This document shows, one piece after another, positions 34,414 to 45,289 of a DNA stretch of 64,000 nucleotides. Position 1 is the stretch's first letter. Every line of letters begins with the position of its first letter. A model generated the notes under the pieces. That model saw only the letters and a list, made by a program, of their open reading frames with translations, did no database searches and was not told the DNA's origin. The stretch comes from Lepus europaeus (taxonomy: Eukaryota; Chordata; Mammalia; Lagomorpha; Leporidae): assembly GCF_033115175.1 (NCBI RefSeq), contig NC_084827.1:125697701-125761700 (forward strand). The letters run 5' to 3'. The translations under genes were made by a program, and so were the position numbers.

Positions 34414-36330
34414 TATATCATAAAACTATAAAATAAACTATTTAAACATTGTAAACTAAGTTCTCTCCATCAGAGAACTTGAAAAATAAAAGCCTTGAAC
34501 ACTATTATTTAGACTAGAGCACAGGCTTTTATTCTCTTATATAGTTTTGCAATCAGGCATGTTGAATTTGTCCTGGATTTTTTTGACTCCCTCATCTCTC
34601 TCCATGTAAGGAGAGGGAGGTAAATACTAAGAATGGTGGCCAAATGAGAAATAAAGTATAACATTATTAGTAGTAAACCCTTACTAGCCATCTCATGATG
34701 CAATGCACTATTCCAACCTCCTATACCACCCTGTAGCAGAGTCTTGTATGTTACAAGATATAGACACCAAGCTCATGTGTAGGACCCACAAATGATGATT
34801 CAAGGCTAATTCTTCCTTCAGCTGTGGTTCAGATCAGAGTTTCCAGCAAGGTTATCAAGATTTGTTTCCTGTGTCTCAGCTGTGCCCTTTCCCTGTGAGA
34901 GGGCGTCATATTCATAGTGGATGTTCTTGCTAGCAAAAATACTGCACAGCTCTCTCTCTTGTGTCTTCACACTCCCACATCCAATAGAAGGAAGACCCAC
35001 ACAAATTTTTCTCAGAAGCCCAGGCAAATTTCCTTTTTCTTCATCTAGCTCTGTCTGGATTGCATGACAACCTGTGAACCATGGCTCATGACCAGGAAGA
35101 CAAATAAAGTTTGCTGGATTAAGCCAGCATGGGTTTTCTCCTGGCATTGGGAATGAAGTCAGTCTCATTAATCAATACTAATGGAAGAAAGAAGGTTTTC
35201 AAAAGAAATTTGAGTCTGCTGTTTAAAAAAAAAGTGACACTTGGTTCTGCAAGCAACCTCACAGCCAAAATTTTGTTATTCACCACTCTCTTCCGTCAAG
35301 GCTTGAATGTGGAGAGGGATTTTTGATAGTTAACACCCTTAACGAGGCTTAATCTACTCAACCTGTGTGTAGAGTACAAGAAGGATTGGAACAGAGCATG
35401 AATCCTACCTTGTTGAATATGGTGATTATGACCAATTTTCCTACACACCAACTGGTTCAATTAGCAATGCCTGAACCTTGCAAATGAGGAAAAGGAAAAT
35501 AGGAAGCAGAGAGCTGAAGGCACGGTGCTAGAGTGAAGAGGGCACACATTGCCCCTCCCCAGCAAAAAACGCTTAGATCTTTTTTTCTGTACTGATTTTT
35601 AAATTAACGATAAGGCATAACAATTTGAAATCATTATTTCTATTTTATTTCTGAAATGTTACAGTAAAATAATAAGAAATTTTTTCACGATGTGTCTTAG
35701 GAGTCTTAAATCAAGCATTAAATATATTTTCCCTGTGACTAATGTTATACATTATTATGAATAACAGACCCCAAGTCCAAAAGTCTCAATATAACTGAAA
35801 ATACAAAACCATTAAAAATGCCTATTACAAAGCTAATCTGCCATCCCTATGAATGCTGTAGCATATATATATATATATACACTTATGCACAAAAGACATT
35901 CATATATACATATACAAAAAATACTGTGTTCATCGTCTCCCCTGACCTTCAACCTTCAGATATCAAAAGCAAACCCGTTCTACTTTATGTGAAAAAGAGA
36001 ATATTTATGCTGCACTGTACCAGCTGGAAAATAAGTCACCTGCTGGCATTTTCACAGCCCCAAATAACACTGGTTACCATTAGAAAAGAGTTGTGGAAGA
36101 CATTCTTTTATTTTCTTCTGGCAAAGAGAGCAGGAACAATTCAAGATCTTCCCACTCACATATTGCTCTATAAAAAGAAGAACAAGTGCGCTTCACCAGG
36201 CAAAAATGTAATGTTTTGTTACTATTGATTAACAAATATACATGAGAAAACTAATGCCCAATTCCTTACACATTTTAAACTATGCAAAATATGTATCGTC
36301 TTTCAAATTTCAGAATTAATTTTCAGAACC
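34414..36330. other. Non-coding stretch with two unsupported frames
   Basis: A minus-strand frame of 116 codons (34818-35168) and a plus-strand frame of 136 codons (35818-36228) are the longest non-SINE frames here. Neither has a recognisable domain, and the second runs through a (TA)n repeat. Sequence near 34820-35130 looks like an old repeat but I cannot name it. Confidence 0.35.
35863..35880. repeat. (TA)8 microsatellite
   Basis: About eight TA units. Confidence 0.85.
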
Positions 36331-36700
36331 ACAGACAAGTGCAAGCTTCACTCAGGGCTGCCAAGGAACACTTCCAGGGGCCCATGGTAACTGAGCTATC
36401 TCCTGGCAAGGAAACTCCTGGCAAGGAGAATGAGCTGGTAATGACAGGGAAAGAACGGCTTCCATGCCAGCTCAACTTCTTGCTCTATCTGTTTGATAAG
36501 TGAACAGCAATTCGGAGCCAAGGAAATGCCAACACTGCCTCTACAAAGGCATTCTGCCCCTTCCGGACCTGGCCACCTAGGCCACACGACATCAAGTATC
36601 TGGAACTCAATAAACTTGTGTTTTCTTTGTTCTGCTGGTATCATGGAAATTCTAGATTTCTTCACTTTCTGAAATCCTGAGTAGTGTTAATAAAATCAAG
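36330..36700 (+). mobile_element. LTR-like block with a polyadenylation signal
   Basis: A GC-richer block ends with CTCAATAAACTTGTGTTTTC, meaning an AATAAA about 36608 followed by a GT-rich element. This is the layout of an LTR R region. An internal repeat CTCCTGGCAAGGA occurs twice near 36400-36427. I see no clear TG...CA ends or target duplication. Confidence 0.35.
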
Positions 36701-36729
36701 CAATTCAATGACATTTGTTAAAAATTAAT

Positions 36730-37120
36730 ACGGAAGACTTTATTCAGGACCATTACGATAGGTATAGGGACCATCTCAGTGGGGTCCTATAGGGGGGTAG
36801 AGAGATTGAGCTCAACTCTGAAGACAAATATGCAAGTGGGAATTAATAGCCAGAGAGCAGTGTGGGGGTCAGCAGGTAGTAAACTACTAAAAGAAAACAT
36901 CAATAGTAAGCGGGAACCTAACTCAAGGGACCTAACAAGATTCTTGCTGAAGGCCCTGGAGATCAGACATCACCTGGGAGACAGCTGAGAATGAGGAAGC
37001 TGATAGGATATTGAGGGTGATAAGATATTGAGGATGAAGAGTTCCTGATAACCTGACACTGCAAGATTCTTTGCTAACTCTGGATTTGATTAGTGCATAG
37101 ATAAGCCTAGAACAAGGATC
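36730..37120. other. Unassigned GC-richer block, possibly LTR-derived
   Basis: It begins 'ggaagactttattcaggacc', which reads on the minus strand like a sequence ending in AATAAAGTC, a polyadenylation-type signal near 36735. The tandem phrase GATAGGATATTGAGGGTGAT / AAGATATTGAGGATGA at 37000-37038 is an imperfect local duplication. Identity is unknown. Confidence 0.3.
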
Positions 37121-37162
37121 AGGACCTTAACTAAATTTCAGCCATATTAAGAATCTTATTTA

Positions 37163-37513
37163 GGGGCCGGTGCTGTGGCTTAGAGAGTAAAGCTGCCACC
37201 TGCAGTCCCAGCATCCCACATGGGCACCAGTTTGAGTCCTGGCTGCTCTACTTCTGACCCACCACTCTGCTACGGCCTGGAAAAGCAGTAGAAGATAGCC
37301 CAAGTCCTTGGGCCCCTGCACCCACATGGGAGACCCAGAAAGTTCCTGGGTCCTGGCTTCAGATTGGCACAGCTCCAGCCATTGTGGCCAACTGGGGAGT
37401 GAAGCTGCGGATGGCAGACCTCTCTGTCTCTGTCTCTCTCTCTCCCTCTCTCTGCCTCCCCTCTGTCTGTGTAACTCTTTCAAGTAAAATAAAATAAATC
37501 TTTTTAAAATAAA
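37163..37513 (+). mobile_element. C-SINE, full length
   Basis: The head GGGGCCGGTGCTGTGGCTTA leads through GAGTCCTGGCTGCTCTACTT and GGGAGACCCAGAAAGTTCCT to AAATAAAATAAATC. The 9-bp duplication AAGAATCTT lies at 37149-37157 and 37514-37522. Confidence 0.92.
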
Positions 37514-37523
37514 AAGAATCTTT

Positions 37524-38479
37524 GTCAACCAAAACTACCAGTTTTGTATTTAGCTCTACAAAGTCTGTAATGCCACATCTTTTTTTAATAGATGAGCATC
37601 TCCCTGGAACAGTTTAAGATGGAGTTATATTTATTGGAGGACTTACAGAGAGGCTTTCTGAACAGGTAGAAACACAGAAATTCAGAAAAGAGAAAGAGAA
37701 AGTTTTCGGGGTAGGAGGAAAGTTGTGACAGATCATTTGGTTATTGTGAAACCTTTTCAGCTTCAGAAATCCATTAAACACTTCAAGCTTCTTTTCAAGG
37801 ATGCTCAGCTTTCCTTCTAATCAAATAGCAAAGATGCTTATACAAGTGAGCACTCTGGGTTTGCACTGACATAATTTCTTTTCAGTCTCAGTCAGGTATT
37901 ATAGCAACAACAAATTTCCACCCAGTTCAAAAGATGTGTAGGGAGAAACCTTTATCGCTTATTACTAGGTTCAGCCTAAAGTATTTTAATGACAGACAAA
38001 CAAGGGGAAAAAAAAGCATGCAAATCGATTTAATGTAGATTTTCCATGATACTGGAGCCTGTGCCAGGAAATGGAGACCCAAAGAAACAAGGAAACACGT
38101 GTATTCTTATGCTTAAATTTGAGGAAGAATGAAGCATCATGGAGAAACATGATTAGACAAAGAAGATCTGAGCTAATGGTAATAATCTGGGAGAACATTG
38201 CAAGGCCTGCTTGTTCAGATTCTTTCTGTCCCTCTGTCTTAGACATAAGAACAGTGCTTTCTTCCAGAAAAATTTAGGTGGCCAACCCTCACAGGAGGAT
38301 TGTATTAACTACTTTAGGGGAAGGTCAGAATTCCTTTCTGGGTTTTATGGCCTGCTTCAAGGAGAGAAGTCCCTGCTGCATCTGCTGTTTTCTCATACGC
38401 CAAGCTGCTACACTTGGTGGTAGAGTGTCCTGAACTCCATCAGATGCACAATGTTCAGACAACTAGGCAGGATAGCAAG
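37524..38479. other. Non-coding stretch, nothing recognised
   Basis: No repeat or gene was identified. Short frames of about 70 codons overlap on both strands at 37986-38423 and show no domain. Confidence 0.4.
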
Positions 38480-39112
38480 CAAAGCTAGTCAACTGTTTTT
38501 AAAGACAGAATTGTAAAGTACATAGACTGACTTAATCAACAGAGTAGCACGTTTGTGTTGAAATGTTACACTATACTGAAATTGATCACTTGGACTAGTG
38601 AGATGGCATTGGTACATGCCACCCTGATGGGATTGTATTGGAATTCCCTGGCAGATTTCTAACTCCACCATTTGGGGCAAGTCAGCTTGAGCATGTCCCA
38701 AATTGTACATCTCCTCCCTCTATTATTTCCATTCATATTTAATAGAGATCACTTTTCAATTAAATTTAAACACCTAAGAATAATTGTTAATTACAGAGTT
38801 CAACCGATAGTATTAAGTAGAACAAAAGAAAAATACTAAAAGGGATAAAGCATTAAATTGTACATCAACAGTCATACTGATAGGTCTAAGAGTCAAAGGG
38901 ATCACATAAACAAGACTAGTATCTGCTAATACTAACTGATAGAATAAAAAAGGAAGAGAATGATCCAACATGGGAAGCGGGATACACAGCAGACTCATAG
39001 AATGGCAGATGACCTAAATAGCACTCTAGCCTCAGAATCAGCCCTTAAGGCATTCGGATCTGGCTGAAGAGCCCTTGAGAGTATTTCAGGCATGGAAAGC
39101 CAAGATACTCTG

Positions 39113-39154
<42 letters not shown>

Positions 39155-39735
39155 AAGAAAGAAAGAAAGGACCTAAATGAAAGATCTCTGCAAGTGAGAT
39201 CCCAGTAGAAAGAACAGGCCCTCAAAGAAGGAGGTACCTTTCTCTGAAGGGAGGAGAGAACTTCCACTTTGACTATGACCTTGTCTAAATAAGATCAAAG
39301 TCGGTGAACTCAAAAGGCTTCCATAGCCTTGGCAACTCATGACAAGAGCCTAGGGAGATTACTGATGCCATAAACAAGAGTGTCAATTTCTTAACAACAG
39401 GAGTCACTGTGCACCTACTCCTCATATAGGATCTCTGTCCTTAATGTGCTGTACACTGTTATTTAATGCTATAACTAGTACTTAAACAGTATTTTACACT
39501 TTGTGTTTCTGTGTGGGTGCGAACTGTTGGAATCTTTAATATATACTAAATCGATCTTCTGTATATAAAGATATTGAAAATGAATCTTGATGTGAATGGA
39601 ATGGGAGAGGGAGTGGGAGATGGGAGGGTTGCAGGTGGGAGGGAAGTTATGGGGTGGAAAAAGCCATTGTAATCCATAAACTGTACTTTGGAAATTTATA
39701 TTTACTAAATAAAGGTTTTAAAAAAGAAGTGTTAC
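38480..39735 (+). mobile_element. L1 3' end with 5' inversion
   Basis: The part at 38805-39735 is sense L1 3' UTR: 'gataggtctaagagtcaaag', an internal A-run at 39115-39150, 'ggcttccatagccttggcaa', the G-rich tract at 39603-39655 and a final AATAAAGG. The part at 38480-38804 is antisense: its complement matches the sense copy at 59570-59780 (for example TTGAGCATGTCCCAAATTGT against 'cagcacatgctcaa'). This gives the order inverted upstream part, then sense 3' part, then tail, the usual result of twin priming. Confidence 0.85.
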
Positions 39736-39739
39736 ACTA

Positions 39740-39985
39740 TACAACAAATATATAATCATTACATGTTAATAATTTTCTAAATTTTTAATAATATACAAAT
39801 ATTGCATGTTCTCCCTTGTATGTGGAAATTGAAAATGAATCTTGATGAAGAATGGGATGGGAGAGGGAGTGGGAGATGGGATGGTTGCAGGTGGGAGGGA
39901 GGTTATGGGGGGAAAAGCCACTGTAATTCAAAAGTTGTACTTTGGAATGTTATATTTATTAAATAAAAGTTGGGAAAAAAAGTAA
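39740..39985 (+). mobile_element. L1 3'-end fragment, second copy
   Basis: It repeats the end of the preceding L1: GAAAATGAATCTTGATGAAG, the G-rich tract at 39855-39915, TGTACTTTGGAATGTTATAT and AATAAAAGTTGGG. The upstream part 'gcatgttctcccttgtatgtgg' is from an ORF2/3' UTR region, so this is a separate, 5'-truncated or internally deleted copy. Confidence 0.8.
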
Positions 39986-40096
39986 AATCAAAAAATCAAA
40001 AACAAATATAGAAATGCTGTCTATATCAGTATTGTTTCAAATAGTTTTTCAAACGTTTTATATCTTTGTCAAACAAATTGTTAAGAATGATATCCT

Positions 40097-40438
40097 GCCG
40101 GCGCCGTGGCTCAACAGGCTAATCCTCCGCCTAGTGGCGCCAGAACACAGGGTTCTAGTCCCGGTCGGGGTGCCGGATTCTGTCCCGGTTGCCACTCTTC
40201 CAGGCCAGCTCTCTGCTGTAGCCCAGGAGTGCAGTGGAGGATGGCCCAAGTGCTTGGGTCCTACACCCTATGGGAAACCAGGAGAAGCACCTGGCTCCTG
40301 TCATCGGATCAGCGCGGTGCACCAGCCGCAGCGCGCCAGCCGCGGCGGCCATTGGAGGGTGAACCAACAGCAAAAGGAAGACCTTTCTCTCTGTCTCTCT
40401 CTCTCTCACTGTCCACTCTGCCTGTCAAAAAAAAAAAA
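40097..40438 (+). mobile_element. C-SINE, young, full length
   Basis: The head GCCGGCGCCGTGGCTCAACA, GGTTCTAGTCCCGG (B-box-like) near 40151, (TCTC)n and TGCCTGTC plus A-run. The 14-bp duplication AAGAATGATATCCT lies at 40083-40096 and 40439-40452. Frames of up to 153 codons here are SINE sequence. Confidence 0.96.
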
Positions 40439-40683
40439 AAGAATGATATCCTACTATAGTTTTAATCATCTGTGATTGTTTTAAAATTTAGTTTATTAAT
40501 GAAATTGGCATCTCTTCATTTGATTATTGTTTAATTGTTTATAGCCCTTGCCTATGTTACTGCTGAACTATGATCTTTTTACTTGTTGAACTCTTTATTA
40601 GAACTTTATTCCTTTAACTATTATTTAAATTAAAAATATGTTATCTCAATAAATGCATCCTCAAAAAATATGTTATCTCTGGA

Positions 40684-41037
40684 GCTGGTGCTGTGGCGTA
40701 GTGAGTAAAGCTGCTGCTTGCAATGTTGGCATCCCATAAGGGCACCTGTTCGAGTCTTGGCTGCTCTACTCCCAATCCAGCTTTCTGTCATAGCCTGGGA
40801 AAGCAGTAAAAGACAGCCCAAATCCTTGGGCCCCTACAACCATGTAGGAGACCCAGAAGAAGCTCCTAGCTCCTGGCTACTGGCTCCTGGCTCCTGGCTC
40901 CTGGCTCCTGGCTTCAGATCAGCCAACCCTGGCCATGGTGGCCATTTAGGGAGTGAACCAGCAGACAGAAGACCTCTCTCTCTGCATCTGCTTCTCTGTA
41001 ACACTGCCTTCCAAACAAAATTTTAAAATCTTTTAAA
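40684..41037 (+). mobile_element. C-SINE with internal heptamer expansion
   Basis: The head GAGCTGGTGCTGTGGCGTAG leads through GAGTCTTGGCTGCTCTACTC to the CTCTCTCTG stretch and an A-rich tail. Between 40867 and 40915 the unit CTGGCTC is repeated about six times, whereas other copies have one or two. Confidence 0.88.
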
Positions 41038-42577
41038 AAAATTACCTCAAAAAATGTTGTATTTGGAAAAAAGAAACATTCTCAAATCCATAGTACAACA
41101 TATTTATAGCCACAAAAATTTGATACCAGAAACGAGAATGACATAAAGATCAAATTTATTATTACCTCCAGAAATGTCAAGCCCTTCTCCATTTTTCCAG
41201 TTTGCTAATGTCCTTTAAAAGGCTGTTAAACATGTATGGGAAGTGTCAGAAATGAAATGGCATCCTGGATGTGTAGGAAAAGCTATTTCCTCTCCCATTC
41301 CTGCCTTTTGTGAAGGGTTATTTGGTTTTGTGGCAACACAGTCCTTTGCATCAAATTTGTAAATCAATCATATTAAAATTCCTCAATCCTCAGGTAATTA
41401 ATATCATTCAGTAGGGTCCCTTCGAACTACCTTATCCTAAATAGAGTACAATCAGCCATTTCTTTTCTATTCCAAAGCTTGCATATTTCCTTTGTCAAAG
41501 GAAATCAAGCTGTGTGTAGCTAAAATGCTAAAAATAATATTCTATTACGAATAGTGCAGTAGGGAGAAATGGGACTTCAAGAGAATGCAGCACAATTCAA
41601 ATACATCAAAGTAATTAGTTTCATGTTTGTCAAATAATATTGTAAATGTCCATATCTACACCTAAGAATTTTTACACTCTCCATTCCAAACATATATACA
41701 AAAGAATCAGAATTTGAGATCCTAAGTATGTTTTGGTTAAAACAATTCAAAACAACGTCTAAAAAAATTTTAATGCTGTTATTGGTGCATTCATTTAGTA
41801 GTTGTATAATTCCTAACAAACCACTGGAGATAAAAATGTTACTTTAAGTGTAGAAGTAGATCTTCAGTTTACAAAGCATTTACTTTATTCTAGCTCTTGA
41901 CAAATATGAGTTCAATGTTGAAGACGGCACTGTCTAAATTACTGCATGAAACATTAACCTTAAAACCTATATGATGCAATAATTTTTCCATTAGACACAA
42001 AATAATATTTTCTATCTTCATTTCTACTCAATAGACTTACCTTCTGACAAACTTGCAAGACATTTTTAAATATTCCTCTGACAAAAAGTATTTCTCCTAT
42101 TTAAAGTTAATATGCATAATAAATGTTTTCTAAGTCTTAGTAAATTTGTGGCATATGATTTGATGATGAGATCACGTTCATTCATTAAAGGTTCTACTCT
42201 TGTGTCCTTAGTGTCTAGAACAATGCCCAAGAAGAACAGATGCTCAAAAAGTATTTGCAAAAGTAAATTAAAAGGTATGAACACTTTGATACGAAACATG
42301 ATAACATTTCGGGTAATGTCCTGCTAGTTCTTTGTTTCCAAAGTCTTGGGTGTGTTGCCATTCATTTTGTTCATACTATCTTTAAATCCATACCTTTCTA
42401 TTTGCCCACAACCCTTGGCCTGACCTATATTCTCAGAGATATCCCAAGCCTCTTAGCTCTTATATATCTCACAAGCTTCATCTTTCTCCTTTCTGTTTAA
42501 AGACATCAGGTTTATTTTTCTCAGTTCACATTTTCTTCTAAAGAGGTATCTTCCTAGGAATCTCAAAGTCACCTTGC
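41038..42577. other. Non-coding stretch with an L2 fragment
   Basis: Only an L2 3'-end fragment at 42180-42275 was identified. No gene was recognised. Confidence 0.4.
42180..42275 (+). mobile_element. L2 3'-end fragment
   Basis: 'ctcttgtgtccttagtgtct', AGAACAATGCCCAAGAAGAA and 'gatgctcaaaaagtatttgc' match the L2 end 'ctagaacagtgcctggcacatagtaggtgctcaataaatatttg'. Confidence 0.6.
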
Positions 42578-42642
42578 CAGAACCAGTGCCCATATGGGAT
42601 GCTGGCACAGGCGGAGGATTAACCAAGAGCCACGGCACCAGC
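42578..42642 (-). mobile_element. C-SINE head-only fragment
   Basis: The plus strand reads AGAACCAGTGCCCATATGGG and GGCGGAGGATTAACCAAG, then CACGGCACCAGCCCC: the first 65 bases of an antisense C-SINE. The 3' body and tail are missing, so a deletion after insertion is likely. Confidence 0.82.
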
Positions 42643-42880
42643 CCCTTCAATTAAGTTCTTTTCTCCATTCTCTCCTGAGTAAAGTGCTGGCATTGATCAA
42701 TTTGTACCACCTCTCTGGGCCTTAGTTGTTCTAGAAAACTCAGAGAAACCAACGTGTAGAACACTCCCCATTGTGAGGATCAGAAATCCACTGCAGACAG
42801 AGGTGAGGGTGGAAACATCGTGAAACAGAAAACTGAAACGAGGAAGGACGAGAGAAGAAGGCTTCAAAGCTTACTTTTCT

Positions 42881-43712
42881 TCTTCGACTATGACCTTGTC
42901 TAAATATGATCAGAGTCGGTGAACCCAAAAGGCTTCCATAGCCTTGGCAACTCATGACAAGAGCCTTGGGTGATTACTGATGCCATAAACAAGAGTGTCA
43001 ATTTCTTAAGTCAACAACAGGAGTCACTGTGCACTTACTCCTCATATAGGATCTCTGTCCTTAATGTGCTGTACATTGTGATTTAATGCTATAACTAGTA
43101 CTCAAACAGTATTTTTCACTTTGTGTTACTATGTGGGTGCAAACTGTTGAAATCTTTAGTTAATATATACTAAATTGATCTTCTGTATATAAAGAGAATT
43201 GAAAATGAATCTTAGGCCGGCACCGTGGCTTAACAGGCTAATCCTCCGCCTTGCGGCGCTGGCACACCAGGTTCTAGTCCCGGTCGGGGCAACGATCCTG
43301 TCCCGGTTGCCCCTCTTCCAGGCCAGCTCTCTGCTGTGGCCAGGGAGTGCAGTGGAGGATGGCCCAAGTCCTTGGGCCCTGCACCCCATGGAAGACCAGG
43401 AGAAGCACCTGGCTCCTGCCATCGGAACCGCGTGGTGCGCCGACCGCAGCGCGCCTACCGCGGCGGCCATTGGAGGGTGAACCAACAGCAAAGGAAGACC
43501 TTTCTCTCTGTCTCCCTCTACTGTCCACTCTGCCTGTTCAAAAAAAAAAAAGAAAGAAAGAAAAAAGAAAATGAATCTTGATGTGAACGGAAGGGAGACG
43601 GAGCGGGAAAGGGGAGGGTTGTGGGTGGGAGGGAAGTTATGGGGGGGGGGGCATTGTAATCCATAAGCTGTACTTTGGAAATTTATATTCATTAAATAAA
43701 AGTTTAAAAAAT
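42881..43712 (+). mobile_element. Young 5'-truncated L1 with target duplication
   Basis: Sense L1 3' UTR from CGACTATGACCTTGTCTAAA to AATAAAAGTTTAAAAA. The perfect 12-bp duplication GCTTACTTTTCT lies at 42869-42880 and 43713-43724. The G-rich tract at 43590-43650 includes a run of ten G. Without the nested SINE and its duplication the L1 part is about 465 bp. Confidence 0.95.
43214..43566 (+). mobile_element. C-SINE, young, nested in L1
   Basis: The head GGCCGGCACCGTGGCTTAAC, B-box-like GGTTCTAGTCCCGG near 43269, (TCTC) stretch, then A12 with GAAAGAAAGAAA. The 13-bp duplication GAAAATGAATCTT lies at 43201-43213 and 43567-43579, and L1 continues in register beyond it. A 208-codon minus-strand frame (43156-43782) reads across L1, SINE and L1 again and is not a gene. 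Confidence 0.96.
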
Positions 43713-44105
43713 GCTTACTTTTCTCATAAAAAATCAGGGTCATTGTAGGTTTTTGAAGAGGAGTGTTATTCATACTCATCACTCAGTTTTCAGGACAGGG
43801 CTCTTGAACAAAGCAATCCAAAAAGTCCACACAATAGGATCACGGTGCAAAAGATAGAGCTTTCAGTTAAAGCTGGGAGGTGAATCAAGGCTCTATTCTT
43901 CCTCCTGAGTCAATTCCTTTTCTGTTAACAGGAAGCCTTATTCTCAAAAAGCCAACAGGGGAAGGGCAGTTTTGGTGACTAGAAGCCTGGAGGAAATTGG
44001 CTCTGCTCTGCCCATAGGGATAAAAGTAAGAGGATTTATTATAGTTTCTTTACTGAGCTATTAGGCTCACCAGAGTACAGATTAGTGTGTACATAGCTGT
44101 TGTTT

Positions 44106-44203
44106 TGGAGAGGAAAGAGAAAGAAAAAGAAAGGAAGCAAGGGAAATAGAAAGAAAGAACAAGGTAAGAGAGAAAGGCAGGAGAGACAGTGAGAGGAGAG
44201 GCC
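44106..44203 (+). repeat. GA/GAAA-rich purine tract
   Basis: About 98 bases of GAAA, GGAA and GAGA units just before a C-SINE. Confidence 0.85.
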
Positions 44204-44223
44204 GTATAATGGAAGGAAAATTG

Positions 44224-44532
44224 GCCGGCACCGCGGCTCACTAGGCTAATCTTCCGCCTGTGGCGCCGGCACCCCAGTTGGGGCGCCGGATTCTGTCCAG
44301 GTTGCTTGTCTTCCAGTCCAGCTCTCTGCTGTTGCCCGGGAGTGCAGTGGAGGATGGCCCAAGTGCTTGGGCCCTGCACCCGCATGGGAGACCAGGAGAA
44401 GCACCTGGCTCCTGGCTTCGGATTGGCGCAGTGTGCCAGCCATAGCGGCCATTTGGGGGGTGAATCAACAGAAGGAAGACCTTTCTCTCTGTCTCTCTCA
44501 CTGTCTAACTCTGCCTGTCAAAAAAAAAATAA
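44224..44532 (+). mobile_element. C-SINE, young, full length
   Basis: The head GCCGGCACCGCGGCTCACTA, a short deletion around the B-box region, (TCTC) stretch, TGCCTGTCAAAAA. The perfect 18-bp duplication ATAATGGAAGGAAAATTG lies at 44206-44223 and 44533-44550. Confidence 0.96.
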
Positions 44533-44619
44533 ATAATGGAAGGAAAATTGCCAATATCAGGACTAAAGCAGACTGCCTCAGTGTAGTTCTGTGCACACGG
44601 AAAAGATAAGGAAATTGCA

Positions 44620-45245
44620 GGATATCATAAACAACTTTGTACCACTAAATTTGGCAACCTAAATGAAATGAGAAAATTCCTAATAAACACATGAAAAAAT
44701 ATTTTAAAAATGAGCAGATCTATAATGAACTTAAATTTTTTCATTTGTAATTAAAACCTTCCGAAGCAGAAAACTTTAGACTCAGAAGGGTTTAATTGTG
44801 AATTCTCTTAACATTTAAAGAAAAAGTAATAACCATCATACACAAACTCTTTCAGAAAATAGAATATTACATAAAATCCTGCAACTTATTAAGCCAAAAT
44901 TACTCTGAACCAAAGCCTAGCAAAGCTGACTCAAGAGAACCACACACAAATATTCTTTGTGAACAAAGAGATAAAAAGTCCTTAAAATATTAAGAAGCCA
45001 ATTTGAGCATTATGTAAAAAGGATCATATATCATAACCATGGGAATGTTTACCCCAAGAATGTAAGGTAGATTTAGTGTCTGACAATCTTTGTAATTTAC
45101 TATATTACTCAAACAGAGAGAAAACCACATAATAATTTCAGTAGATTCAGTAAAAGAACTTAAAAAAAATCACCATTTCATGGTAAAAATTCTTCAGAAA
45201 AGGAACTAAAAAACAATGTCCTTAAACTAATTAAGTACTCCAAAA
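44620..45245 (+). mobile_element. Old L1 ORF2 fragment, sense
   Basis: 'caactttgtaccactaaatttggcaacctaaatgaaatg' and later 'gattcagtaaaagaacttaa' follow the sense ORF2 reverse-transcriptase region of L1. Many stops and small gaps break the frame. Confidence 0.68.
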
Positions 45246-45289
45246 TGTCACAGCTAATACAGAATTCCATGCTGTAAAGCTTAAAGCTC

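Noticed and set aside
34818..35168. 116-codon minus-strand frame with mixed composition
   Set aside because: It looks more protein-like than most, but it has no recognisable domain, no splice or promoter context and may be an old repeat. A protein search with a conserved hit would change this.
35818..36228. 136-codon plus-strand frame
   Set aside because: It runs through a (TA)n repeat encoding IYIYIYTY, has no domain and sits in AT-rich unassigned DNA.
38813..38998. Possible small membrane protein on the minus strand
   Set aside because: The frame is antisense L1 3' UTR.
40014..40475. 153-codon plus-strand frame
   Set aside because: Residues from about 30 onward are C-SINE sequence, with the same peptide seen in frames over other C-SINE copies.
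40867..40915. Regular short repeats that might suggest a CRISPR array
   Set aside because: Units are seven bases with no spacers and lie within a SINE in vertebrate DNA.
43156..43782. 208-codon minus-strand open frame, the longest in the window
   Set aside because: It reads through antisense L1 3' UTR, across an antisense C-SINE and back into L1. The SINE insertion with its target duplication is intact in the middle, so the frame is accidental.
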